Origin: Caulobacter segnis
GTDB taxonomy: Bacteria; Pseudomonadota; Alphaproteobacteria; Caulobacterales; Caulobacteraceae
Assembly: GCF_019931575.1 (NCBI RefSeq)
Contig: NZ_CP082923.1
Location: 4,526,001 to 4,590,000, forward strand
Direction: 5' to 3'
Length of the DNA stretch: 64,000 nt
The notes under the pieces: generated by a model
The model's input: only the letters and a program-made list of their open reading frames with translations
Database searches by the model: none
What the model was told of the DNA's origin: nothing
In this document: positions 26,460 through 35,228 of the stretch, in pieces
Layout of the letters: each line of letters starts with the position of its first letter
Position numbering within the stretch: the stretch's first letter is position 1
Made by a program: the position numbers and the translations under genes

Positions 26460-28412
26460 ATGTCGCCGCCAGAGTTTCGTCCTGAAGGCGCCGCGAGTCC
26501 GGCGCGGGCGGCGTCCAAGGAGTCGCCTGGCGCCTACGGCTATCTGGACATCCTCGAAGCCAACCAGGACAGCGCCTGGATCCTGCGCGTGGACGGCGTC
26601 GTCGAGCACGCCAACCAGAAGGCCCTGGCCCTGTTCGGCGCGCCTGAGGCGCGGATCGACTGGCGCGCCCTGTGGCCCGAGGAAAGCCGCTTCTCGCTGG
26701 ACCGCTCCTTCCACTCGGCGACCGAGGGCGCGGTCGCTCGCTTCCGCGCGTTCCTGGGCGGCGCCGCCAAGGCCCGGATCTATTGCGACACCACCATCGC
26801 CCCGGTCAGGGACGCCGAAGGCCGCATCGTTCGCCTGCTGGCCACGGCGCGAGACGTCACCGAGGACGTCGAGACCCAAGGCTTCCTGCGCACCGTGCTG
26901 CAGCTGCTGCCGCTGCCCCTGACCGTCAGGAACGTCGAGGACCGCCGGTACGTCCTGATCAACCGCGCCGCCGAGGACGCCCTCGACCTGGTCGCCGACG
27001 AGGCGATCGGCCGGACCGTCGACCAGGTGCTTCCCCCCGCGCGCGCGGCCCGCACCCACGCCATCGAGGCGGCCGTGCTGCGCAGCGGCGAGATGCAGGT
27101 CCTGGAGGAGGCGATCGAGATCGGCGGCGAGACGCGCCACCTGCTGATCAAGACCCTGGCCACCTATGACGACATCGGGGCGCGCCATGTGGTCACCCTG
27201 GGCGAGGACGTCACGGCGCGCAGGCGGTCGGCCGAGGCCCTGCGTTCCGCCCTCGACCAGGCCGAACAGGCCAGCCAGGCCAAGAGCGCCTTCCTGGCCA
27301 ATATGAGCCACGAGATCCGCACGCCGCTGAACGGCATCATCGCCGGCGCCGACCTGCTGTCGAAAACCCTGACCGACCCTCGCGCCCGCGAGCTGGTCGA
27401 CATCATCGCCGCCTCGGGCCGCAGCCTCGAGGGCCTGCTGTCCGACGTGCTGGACCTGGTCCGCATCGAGGCCGGCCACATGGTGATCGAATCCGCGCCG
27501 TTCGAGCTGGGCGACATGGCCCGCTCGGTGGGCGCGCTCTGCGCCCTGCGCGCCGACGAGAAGGGCGTGCGCCTGGAGGTCACCGTGTCGGACGCCGCCG
27601 AGCGGACCGTCACCGGCGACGGCGCCCGGCTGCGCCAGGTGCTGACCAACCTGCTGAACAACGCCGTCAAGTTCACAGACCGGGGCGAGGTCGCGCTGCG
27701 CGTGACGTTGGACGACCAGGACCGCACGCGCTTCGAGGTGATCGACACCGGCATCGGCTTCGACGCGGCGATGAAGGCGCGGATCTGCGAACGCTTCCAG
27801 CAGGCCGACGCCTCGTTCACGCGCCGCTTCGGCGGCACGGGCCTGGGCCTGGCGATCTCGCGCGAGCTGGTTCAGCTGATGGGCGGAGAGCTCGACTGCG
27901 ACAGCACGCCTGGGGTGGGCTCGTCCTTCTGGTTCGCCCTGCCCCTCGCCGCCTCCGCGCAAACGGCCCCGCAGGTCGAAGAGACTATGGAGGCCCCGGC
28001 CGGGGCGGCGCGCGTGCTGGTCGCCGACGACCATCCGACCAACCGCAAGGTGGTCGAACTGATGCTGGCCGAGGTCGCCGACATCGTCACCGCCGAGAAC
28101 GGCCTCGAAGCGGTCGAGATGTACGCCCTGGCCCCGCCCGACCTGGTCCTGATGGACATGCAGATGCCGGTGATGGACGGCCTGGAGGCGGTCCGGCGGA
28201 TCCGGGCGCTGGAAGCCTCGCTCGGCGCCGCGCGGGTCCCGATCATCATGCTGACGGCCAACGCCCGTCCCGAGCACATCCGCGCCAGCCGCGAGGCCGG
28301 GGCCGATGTTCACCTGCAGAAGCCGATCACAAGCGCGGCGCTGTTCGCGGCGATCGGTGAGGCGATGGACGCCCACGCCGACGACGAACAGGACGCGGCG
28401 TTGGGCGCCTGA
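26460..28412 (+). CDS. PAS-containing hybrid sensor histidine kinase
   Basis: About 650 residues. Two PAS-like sensory domains (roughly residues 20-130 and 135-255) are followed by a HisKA dimerisation domain with the phospho-acceptor His in ANMSHEIRTPLNGI. An ATPase domain follows with LNNAVKFTD, DTGIGFD and FGGTGLGLAIS. A C-terminal receiver with LVLMDMQMPVMDG completes the protein. No membrane segment is visible, so it is a cytoplasmic hybrid kinase. The ATG at 26460 lies 13 bases after GGAGG; an in-frame ATG at 26424 is an alternative with no ribosome site. It is divergent from ibpA and precedes a chemotaxis-like gene; an output through a separate phosphotransfer protein is expected but not seen here. 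Confidence 0.92.
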   Translation: MSPPEFRPEGAASPARAASKESPGAYGYLDILEANQDSAWILRVDGVVEHANQKALALFGAPEARIDWRALWPEESRFSLDRSFHSATEGAVARFRAFLGGAAKARIYCDTTIAPVRDAEGRIVRLLATARDVTEDVETQGFLRTVLQLLPLPLTVRNVEDRRYVLINRAAEDALDLVADEAIGRTVDQVLPPARAARTHAIEAAVLRSGEMQVLEEAIEIGGETRHLLIKTLATYDDIGARHVVTLGEDVTARRRSAEALRSALDQAEQASQAKSAFLANMSHEIRTPLNGIIAGADLLSKTLTDPRARELVDIIAASGRSLEGLLSDVLDLVRIEAGHMVIESAPFELGDMARSVGALCALRADEKGVRLEVTVSDAAERTVTGDGARLRQVLTNLLNNAVKFTDRGEVALRVTLDDQDRTRFEVIDTGIGFDAAMKARICERFQQADASFTRRFGGTGLGLAISRELVQLMGGELDCDSTPGVGSSFWFALPLAASAQTAPQVEETMEAPAGAARVLVADDHPTNRKVVELMLAEVADIVTAENGLEAVEMYALAPPDLVLMDMQMPVMDGLEAVRRIRALEASLGAARVPIIMLTANARPEHIRASREAGADVHLQKPITSAALFAAIGEAMDAHADDEQDAALGA

Positions 28413-28495
28413 AGCGGCCAAATTTTCCTGCGATCTTTACCCCGCCTTCGCACATCCCTGCGATAGTCCGTCACCAATAAACAGTCGGCGATTTC

Positions 28496-30268
28496 ATGGG
28501 CTTGGCATCAGCAGCGACGGTCTCGGACACCACGGTTTCGACCGGTGAGGGCGCGCGGGTCGCGCAGCGCCTCGAAGCGGCGCGCCAGGTGGTCGAAAGC
28601 CGCTTCCTGGAAGCGGGCGACGTCTTGTCGCGGGCGGTCGAGGGCGTGGGCGCCCTGATCGCGGGCCTGGACAGCATGCGCGGCAATCTCGACGCCGACA
28701 CGGTGACCACCACCACCGCCGACCTGGCCCGCGCCGCCGAGTCGCTGAAGTCCCTGCCCGACAGCCTGGGCCAGCGCCGCGAGCGGGTGGCCGAACTGGT
28801 CAAGTTCGGCGATCGCCTGGGCGCCTGCATCGAGGAGATGCGCCAGCACCTGGCCTACCTCCGCGTCTTCGCCATCAACATCAAGATCACCTCGGGCGGC
28901 ATCGCCGCCGCCGGGCCGGAGTTCGCGATCTTCGCCCAGGAGATCTACGACTGCATCGAGTTGGGCCGCACCCAGCTGGACGCCTTCGCCGGCGAGCTGT
29001 CGAGCCTGGACCACACCCTGCGCGGCGCCCTGGTTCACGAGCAGGGTCTGGCTCGCGACTGCGTGGCCCTGCTGCCGGCCGTGCCCGACGCCCTGACGGC
29101 CAGCGCCAGCGCCATCGCCGCCCACCACGGCCGCATCGTCGAGGTCGCTCTGAGCGTCGCGACCCTGGCCCGCGACGTCCAGAAGAAGGTCGGTTCAGGC
29201 CTCGCCGCCCTGCAGATCGGCGACATCACCCGCCAGCGGATCGAACACGTCCAGGCCGGTCTCCAGTATCTGGACCAATCGGCCGAGATCGCCGCCCTGG
29301 CCGCCGAGCCGCGCGCCCGGGCCCACGCCTTCATGCACCGCCTTCTGGGCGCCCAGCTGACCGCGACCGCCGAGGACTTCCACCGCGAAGTGTCGCGCAT
29401 CGGCCAGAACGTGATCGGCATGGCGGCCGACGCCGCCGAGCTGCTGCGCCTGCGCGACCTGGCCTCGGGGCAAGCGCCGGGCCAGACCGACGGCGCCGAG
29501 ACCAATTTCCTGCGCGACCTGGAAGGCAATGTCGGCCAGGCCCTGGAGCTGGTCGGCGACATGACCGCCGGCGAGCAGGCCGCCGAAGACGTCAGCCGCT
29601 CGGCCGCCGTCTCGGCCCGCGACCTTTCCGAGCGGATCGCCGGCATCCAGAACATCCGCGCCGACGTGCAGATGATGGCGCTGAACACCACGCTGAAATG
29701 CAGCCGCATCGGCGAGACCGGCAAGCCGCTGGGCGTCATCGCCATCGAACTGCGCCAGCACGCCATCCATCTGGAGAAGTCGGCGGGCCTGACCACCAGC
29801 GCGCTGGAAGGCCTGTTCGCGGCCGCCGAGTCCCTGGGCCAGCGCGAAGCGGTCCAGGATGGCGAGGACGGCAAGGCGGCCGCCGCGGCCAATGTGCTGA
29901 GCGACGCGGTCGCCCGGATCGGCAAGGCCGGCGACGGGGTCGAGACCGCCCTGACCGCCGTGGCCCGTCAGGGCGCCGAGGTCGTGGACATGCTGCGCCG
30001 CGCGTCCCAGCGCTTCGACTTCCACAAGCAGATCGGTTCGGTGCTCGACGAGGCCGCTGGTCAGCTTCTGAACCTGGCCGGCGAGGGCGAGATCGCCACC
30101 GACGATATCGCCGCGGCCCTGCGCCCGACCGTCGACCGCCTGGCCAAGCAATACACCATGGCCCAGGAGCGCGAGGTCCACCGGGCCCTGACCGAGGGAC
30201 TGGGTGACGGCGCCGGCGAGGTCGAGGCCGAGGTCGCGGTCGTCGAGGACGACGACCTGCTGTTCTAG
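28496..30268 (+). CDS. Soluble MCP-like protein with degenerate signalling hairpin
   Basis: A largely helical, alanine-rich protein of 590 residues with no signal or membrane segment. Residues about 385-425 read IRADVQMMALNTTLKCSRIG then GVIAIELRQHA. This lines up with the MCP hairpin of the neighbouring receptors (TDLLALNAAVEAARAG, then FAVVASEVRKLA) but differs at many positions. It is therefore probably a divergent cytoplasmic methyl-accepting-type coiled coil that may assemble with CheA/CheW or be regulated by the hybrid kinase 83 bp upstream on the same strand. The C-terminus is acidic (VVEDDDLLF). Function is inferred from this resemblance and from the adjacent chemotaxis operon. Confidence 0.6.
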   Translation: MGLASAATVSDTTVSTGEGARVAQRLEAARQVVESRFLEAGDVLSRAVEGVGALIAGLDSMRGNLDADTVTTTTADLARAAESLKSLPDSLGQRRERVAELVKFGDRLGACIEEMRQHLAYLRVFAINIKITSGGIAAAGPEFAIFAQEIYDCIELGRTQLDAFAGELSSLDHTLRGALVHEQGLARDCVALLPAVPDALTASASAIAAHHGRIVEVALSVATLARDVQKKVGSGLAALQIGDITRQRIEHVQAGLQYLDQSAEIAALAAEPRARAHAFMHRLLGAQLTATAEDFHREVSRIGQNVIGMAADAAELLRLRDLASGQAPGQTDGAETNFLRDLEGNVGQALELVGDMTAGEQAAEDVSRSAAVSARDLSERIAGIQNIRADVQMMALNTTLKCSRIGETGKPLGVIAIELRQHAIHLEKSAGLTTSALEGLFAAAESLGQREAVQDGEDGKAAAAANVLSDAVARIGKAGDGVETALTAVARQGAEVVDMLRRASQRFDFHKQIGSVLDEAAGQLLNLAGEGEIATDDIAAALRPTVDRLAKQYTMAQEREVHRALTEGLGDGAGEVEAEVAVVEDDDLLF

Positions 30269-30319
30269 GACGCGGACGTCAGGGGCGCTGTATTCGTCGC
30301 TCTCCAGACCGACGGCGCG

Positions 30320-30874
30320 CTAGTCGAAACGCGCGAAGACCTTGTGCGTGAATGTCACGATGACGTCGTCGACCTGATCCCAGCGAACCGTGCGCCAGCC
30401 GATCTCCGGGTCCTGCCTGTTGTGATCGGAGGGCCCGGGAAACACCCCGCCATAGACGACGTCCACGTGGTCGTCGTCACCGGCCGAAAAGGTCATGTAG
30501 GGCAGCGGCTGGCCGACGGGATGGTCGGGGCGCTTCACTTCCAGCCGGTACTTCGTCGCCTCGGCCTCGACCACCGCCTCATACCGCGCCTCGCAGTGGT
30601 GCGCGTGGGCGCGATCGACCAGCGCGTTGAGCAACGGCTCCAGCCTTTCGTTGGCCAACTTGCGGAAGCTCGCCTGATCGACGTGCGACCGCTCTTCCGA
30701 AGTCGTCATCTCGTGCTCGATCGCGCCTTCGAAGGCGCGCGGCGGCGGCGCGCTGGCCTTTTCCGTCCGGGACGTCTTTGGCCGCACCGTAAATCCGAAG
30801 ATCGACACGATGCACACCACGACGATCGCGGTCACCAGGATGGTTGGCAGTATTTCGAGCGTCTCAGGTCGCAT
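30320..30874 (-). CDS. Hypothetical single-pass membrane protein
   Basis: A 184-residue protein not recognised as a known family. The ATG at 30874 follows GGAGG. Residues 8-28 (ILPTILVTAIVVVCIVSIFG) form one membrane segment near the N-terminus, followed by a soluble domain with charged helices and a strand-rich end containing VDVVYGGVFPGPSD and VIVTFTHKVFARFD. It lies 98 bp downstream of cheB on the same strand, so it could be the last gene of the chemotaxis operon or an independent unit. Nothing in it points to a particular function. Confidence 0.7.
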   Translation of the reverse strand: MRPETLEILPTILVTAIVVVCIVSIFGFTVRPKTSRTEKASAPPPRAFEGAIEHEMTTSEERSHVDQASFRKLANERLEPLLNALVDRAHAHHCEARYEAVVEAEATKYRLEVKRPDHPVGQPLPYMTFSAGDDDHVDVVYGGVFPGPSDHNRQDPEIGWRTVRWDQVDDVIVTFTHKVFARFD

Positions 30875-30972
30875 GAGTGTCCTCCAGCCTCGATAGGCCA
30901 CCGCCCACCCGCGGACACATTGTCTTGAATCAAATCGGCCCAGGGATCGGCCCGCGACCGAAAGCCCGCCGC

Positions 30973-32088
30973 TTACCGGCTCGCCGCCCGCAGCATCTCG
31001 GCCGCCAGGTTCTGCAGCGGCGCCACGCGGTCGACGCAGCCCAGCGCGATCGCCTCCTTGGGCATGCCGAACACCACCGAGGTGGCCTCGTCCTGAGCCA
31101 GGGTGAAGGCGCCGGCCTGCTTCATCTCGGCCATGCCGCGCGCGCCGTCGTCGCCCATGCCGGTCATGATCACGCCCACCGCGTTCGAGCCCGCCGACCG
31201 GGTGGCCGAACGGAACAGGACATCGACCGACGGTCGGTGGCGCGAGACCAGCGGGCCATCCTTGACCGAAACGTAGTAGCGGGCGCCGCTGCGCTCCAGC
31301 AGGGTGTGCTTGTTGCCCGGCGCGATCAGCACCCGGCCGCGCCGCACGGTGTCGCCGTCCTCGGCTTCCTTGACCTCGACCGCGCACAGGCTGTCCAGCC
31401 GCTTGGCGAACGAGGCGGTGAATTTCTCGGGCATGTGCTGGACGATGACGACGCCGGGCGAGTCCAGCGGCAGGGCCTCGAGGAACACCCGCAGCGCCTC
31501 GGTGCCGCCGGTCGAGGCGCCGACGCAGACGATGGTCTCGGTGGTCCGCGCCATGGCCTTCGTCGCGCCCCCCTTTGGAACGGGCGGCGGCGGCAGCATG
31601 GCGTCGGCGGTGAGTTTCTTTTCCGGCGTGTGGTCAGGGCGCACGAACTGCGGAACCGGCCGCTTGGAGCCTGGGATCCGCGCGCCGGCCGCGGCCTTCA
31701 CCGCGTCGCAGATGCGGATCTTCGATTCCAGCAGGTGGTCGGCCACGCTCATCTTGGGCTTCAGGATGATGTCGACCGCGCCAGCCTCCAGCGCCTGCAA
31801 CAGGGTCTCGGACCCGGCCTCGGTCAGGGACGAGCACATCACCACCGGGATCGGCTTCTGGGCCATCAGCTTGCGCAGGAAGGTGATGCCGTCCATGCGC
31901 GGCATCTCGACGTCCAGGGTGATGACGTCGGGGATCTCCTCGGCGATGCGCTTGGCGGCCACGAACGGATCGGACGCCACGCCCAGCACCTCGATCTGCG
32001 GATCCTCGGACAGGATCGAGGCCAAGGTCTGCCGCACGGTGGCGGAGTCGTCGATGATCAGAACACGGATCTTCCTGCCCGCGACCAT
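30973..32088 (-). CDS. cheB: Chemotaxis protein-glutamate methylesterase CheB
   Basis: A 371-residue response regulator/enzyme that demethylates or deamidates chemoreceptor glutamates to reset sensitivity. The N-terminal receiver has the acidic pair in IIDDSATVR and phospho-acceptor Asp59 in TLDVEMPRMDG. A proline-rich linker (near LPPPPVPKGG) leads to the esterase domain, with catalytic Ser in GASTGG, His in VQHMPE and Asp in TGMGDDGARG. It starts 6 bp after cheR, so the two adaptation enzymes are cotranscribed. The length is normal for the family. Confidence 0.95.
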   Translation of the reverse strand: MVAGRKIRVLIIDDSATVRQTLASILSEDPQIEVLGVASDPFVAAKRIAEEIPDVITLDVEMPRMDGITFLRKLMAQKPIPVVMCSSLTEAGSETLLQALEAGAVDIILKPKMSVADHLLESKIRICDAVKAAAGARIPGSKRPVPQFVRPDHTPEKKLTADAMLPPPPVPKGGATKAMARTTETIVCVGASTGGTEALRVFLEALPLDSPGVVIVQHMPEKFTASFAKRLDSLCAVEVKEAEDGDTVRRGRVLIAPGNKHTLLERSGARYYVSVKDGPLVSRHRPSVDVLFRSATRSAGSNAVGVIMTGMGDDGARGMAEMKQAGAFTLAQDEATSVVFGMPKEAIALGCVDRVAPLQNLAAEMLRAASR

Positions 32089-32094
32089 GGAAAC

Positions 32095-32955
32095 CTACCG
32101 CTTCTGGAACACGGTGTTGGCGATTTGCACGACCGGCAGGTCGATGCCGACGATCGACTCGGAGTGTCCCAGGAACAGATACCCGCCAGGAGCCAGATGG
32201 TTGCACAGGCGCTTGAGCACCTTGGCCTGGGTCGCCTTGTCGAAATAGATCAGGATGTTGCGGCAGAAGACGATGTCGAGGTCGTTCTCGATCGGATAGG
32301 CGTCGTCCATCAGGTTCAGGCGGGCGAACGACAGCTTGCCGCGCAGCTCCGGCTTGATCCGCACCTCGGGACGCGAGGCGTCGCGCGCGCGCATCAGATA
32401 GCGCTGGCGGCGGGCCATCGAGACCGGCTCGATCATCGCTTCCGAGAACCGGCCGGCGATCGCCTGGTCCAGCACCTCGGTGCAGATGTCGGTGCACAGG
32501 ATCGAATAGTCGAGGCCGCGCTGCTTCTCGCAGAACTCGTCCATGATCATGGCGATCGTGTAGGGCTCGGCGCCCGTCGAGCAGGCCGAGCTCCAGATCT
32601 TGATCTCGCGCTTGCCCCGGGTCGCCAGGGCCGGCAGCCCCTTGGCGACCAGGAAGTCGAAATGGGCCGGCTCGCGGAAGAACTCGGTCTTGTTGGTGGT
32701 GACCGCGTCGATCAGGTGGATCGTCTCGCCGGCTAGGCCGTCCTCGTCGAACAGGTAACGGCAGTACTCGTTGACGTCGGAGATCCGCGTGGCCCGCATG
32801 CGGCGGCGCAGACGGCCCTCCAGCATGGTGCGCTTATTGGCCGGCATCTTGATGCCGCTGTAGTCCTGGATGAACGTCGCCAGGCGCTGGAAATTGCGAG
32901 CGCTGAGTTGTTCGGCTTCGGGCGCCTGCAGCGCGGCGGCGGCATGTCTCGACAC
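32095..32955 (-). CDS. cheR: Chemotaxis protein methyltransferase CheR
   Basis: A 286-residue S-adenosylmethionine-dependent enzyme that methylates glutamates on chemoreceptors. The N-terminal helical domain includes MLEGRLRRRMR, and the Rossmann domain has the SAM-binding SSACSTGAEPYT, then IVFCRNILIYF and LGHSES. It lies in the leftward chemotaxis operon, 68 bp after the CheW gene and 6 bp before cheB. Neither MCP encoded here ends in the classical NWETF tether, so recruitment must use another contact. Confidence 0.95.
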   Translation of the reverse strand: MSRHAAAALQAPEAEQLSARNFQRLATFIQDYSGIKMPANKRTMLEGRLRRRMRATRISDVNEYCRYLFDEDGLAGETIHLIDAVTTNKTEFFREPAHFDFLVAKGLPALATRGKREIKIWSSACSTGAEPYTIAMIMDEFCEKQRGLDYSILCTDICTEVLDQAIAGRFSEAMIEPVSMARRQRYLMRARDASRPEVRIKPELRGKLSFARLNLMDDAYPIENDLDIVFCRNILIYFDKATQAKVLKRLCNHLAPGGYLFLGHSESIVGIDLPVVQIANTVFQKR

Positions 32956-33023
32956 GGGCTTCTCCGTTCGCGGCGTCTGTCGCGCCGTTCGTCTCTCGGG
33001 CGGCCTGTTCTAGGCCGCCGGGC

Positions 33024-33512
33024 TCATGCCGCCTGGGACAGGGCGGCGGCGTCCTGGCTGGTCAGCAGGCGGGCGAGGTCGAAGATCACGACGAAGCCCC
33101 CATTCCCGGAGGAAGAGTCCCGACGCACCACGCCCCGGATGTATTCCGAGCGCCACGGCACGCCGATGTCCGGCGCGGCCTCGACCTGATCTTCCGAGAA
33201 GGCCACGACCTCGATCACGCGGTCGGCGATCAGGCCCAGCGACAGCACGCGGTCCTCCAGCGGCACGTCCAGCACCAGGATGCGCGTCGCGCCGTTCGGC
33301 TGCACGGCCGGCAGGCCCAGCTTCAGGCGCAGGTCGATGGTCGGGGTGCCCCGGCCGCGCACGTCGGTCAGACCCATCAGATAGCTGGGCCCTTCCGGGA
33401 TCGCGAACGGCGCCTGGTAGTCCAGGATTTCGCGGACGTGGGCGACCGAGACCGCGAAGACCTCGGCGCCGAGACCCAGGGTCACGTACTGCTGATCAGC
33501 GGCGCCGGCCAT
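33024..33512 (-). CDS. cheW: Chemotaxis coupling protein CheW
   Basis: A 162-residue adaptor that links chemoreceptors to CheA. The whole protein is one CheW domain: YVTLGLGAEVFAVSVAHVRE at the start, then LMGLTDVRGRGTPTIDLR and GLIADRVIEVV. Its ATG overlaps the stop of the upstream MCP gene by one base (TGATG), so the receptor and adaptor are translationally coupled and probably form a dedicated pair. A second, only moderately similar CheW gene lies before the other receptor, at 37055-37552. Confidence 0.94.
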   Translation of the reverse strand: MAGAADQQYVTLGLGAEVFAVSVAHVREILDYQAPFAIPEGPSYLMGLTDVRGRGTPTIDLRLKLGLPAVQPNGATRILVLDVPLEDRVLSLGLIADRVIEVVAFSEDQVEAAPDIGVPWRSEYIRGVVRRDSSSGNGGFVVIFDLARLLTSQDAAALSQAA

Positions 33513-35194
33513 CAGGCGTACTCGCGGAAGTCGGCGTCGTCGGCGTCCGGGCCGCCATTGGTCAGGTCCAGGGCGAAGCCGTTGGCGCGGGCCTGCTGGG
33601 CGGCCACCGTATTGCGCGGCGCGCTGGACGTGGCCGGCTTGCGGGCGACTGACGCGGCCGGACGCTTGGCGGGCGCCCGGGTCGGACGACGCGCCGGCGC
33701 GCTGTTGCCGGTGCGGAAGTAGGCGATCGAGGTCTGCAGCTCCTCGGCCTGGGCCGCCAGTTCCTCGGACGTGGCCGACATCTGCTCGGACGCCGAGGCG
33801 TTCTGCTGGGTGACCTTGTCCAGTTGCTGGATGGCCTCGTTGATCTGCGACGCGCCGATGTCCTGCTCGCGGCAGGCGGCGCTGATCTCGGCGACCAGTT
33901 CGGCGGTCTTGCGGATGTTCGGCACCAGGGTGGTCAGCATCTCGCCGGCCGATTGGGCGGCTTTGACCGTGTCGGACGAGACGGCGCTGATCTCGGCGGC
34001 CGCGCTCTGCGAGCGCTCGGCCAACTTGCGGACTTCCGAGGCGACCACGGCGAAGCCACGGCCATGTTCGCCGGCGCGGGCGGCCTCGACGGCGGCGTTC
34101 AGGGCCAGAAGGTCGGTCTGGCGGGCGATCTCCTGAACGATCGTGATCTTCTCGGCGATCGTCTGCATGGCGTCGACGGCCTTGGACACGGCCTGGCCCG
34201 AGGTCTCCGCGTCGATCGCCGACTGGCGGGCGATCTTCTCGGTCTGGGCGGCGTTGTCGGCGTTCTGCTTGATGTTCGAGGCCATCTCTTCCATCGAGGC
34301 CGAAGCCTCTTCGGCCGACGAGGCCTGTTCGGTGGCGCCTTGCGAGACCTGCTCCGAGGCGGCCGACAGCTCCTGGCTGCCCGCCGAGACGTTCTCCGAG
34401 GCCGAGATGGCGTCCGAGACCACGCCGCGCAGGCGCTCGATCATGACGTTCACATGCCCCAGCAGATCGGCGATCTCGTCCTTGCCCGTGATCTCGATCG
34501 TCTTGGTCAGGTCGCCGTCGGCCACCGAGCGGACGGCGTCCGAGGCGCGGTTCAGGCCCTTGCTGACCGTCACCGAGATGTAGACCGCGGCGGCGGCGGC
34601 GATCAGCAGCGAGACGGCCGCCAGGATGATCAGGCTGTTGCGAACCTTGGCGAAGTCCTTGTCGGCGTTGTCGGTGGCGGCGTTCAGCTGGGCCTGCGAC
34701 AGCTCGACCAGTTCCTGCACCTGCGCGCTCGCCTCGGTGACGGCCTTGCGGCCCTCGCCCATCGAGACCGCCGTGGCGGCGGCGTCGTTGTTGGCGGCGG
34801 CCAGGGCGTAGACCTGGTCGTGGGCGCTAAGCAGACGCTCCCAGGCGCTGCCCAGGGCCTGCCACTTGGGCTTGCCCTCGGCCGTGGCCAGGCCCTCGGC
34901 CTTGGTCAGCAGCGCTTCGAAGGTCTTCTTCTCCTTCTCGACCGACGCCTCGAGGGTCTTCACCTCCTCGGGGGTGTCGACCAGGACCATGTTCTTTTCG
35001 AACCGCACCACATTCAGCATGTGGATGTTCAGCTCCTGCGCCGCTTGCAGGCGGACGGCCGGGCCGTCGACCATCGCGTTCATGTCGCGGTTGGTCGAGG
35101 ACAGGCTGTTCACCCCAAATAGGGTCGCCGTCAGCAACAGGGCGATGATCAGGCCGAAAGCCAGCCCCAGCTGCAGTTTGATCGTAAAGCGCAT
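33512..35194 (-). CDS. Methyl-accepting chemotaxis protein
   Basis: A 560-residue transmembrane receptor. The first membrane helix is at residues about 7-29, followed by a four-helix-bundle type periplasmic sensor domain (about 30-185). A second membrane helix (LIILAAVSLLIAAAAAVYIS) comes next, then a HAMP domain (DAVRSVADGDLTKTI) and the cytoplasmic coiled coil with the hairpin TDLLALNAAVEAARAGEHGR. The C-terminal tail is basic/proline-rich and ends in GFALDLTNGGPDADDADF plus five residues. That tail is shared with the next receptor and replaces the usual NWETF. Its signalling domain is 211 bp identical to that of the neighbouring MCP gene, which points to recent duplication or gene conversion. 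Confidence 0.95.
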   Translation of the reverse strand: MRFTIKLQLGLAFGLIIALLLTATLFGVNSLSSTNRDMNAMVDGPAVRLQAAQELNIHMLNVVRFEKNMVLVDTPEEVKTLEASVEKEKKTFEALLTKAEGLATAEGKPKWQALGSAWERLLSAHDQVYALAAANNDAAATAVSMGEGRKAVTEASAQVQELVELSQAQLNAATDNADKDFAKVRNSLIILAAVSLLIAAAAAVYISVTVSKGLNRASDAVRSVADGDLTKTIEITGKDEIADLLGHVNVMIERLRGVVSDAISASENVSAGSQELSAASEQVSQGATEQASSAEEASASMEEMASNIKQNADNAAQTEKIARQSAIDAETSGQAVSKAVDAMQTIAEKITIVQEIARQTDLLALNAAVEAARAGEHGRGFAVVASEVRKLAERSQSAAAEISAVSSDTVKAAQSAGEMLTTLVPNIRKTAELVAEISAACREQDIGASQINEAIQQLDKVTQQNASASEQMSATSEELAAQAEELQTSIAYFRTGNSAPARRPTRAPAKRPAASVARKPATSSAPRNTVAAQQARANGFALDLTNGGPDADDADFREYA

Positions 35195-35228
35195 GGTCGT
35201 GATCCTTCGGCGTGAGCGGGGTCGAGGG

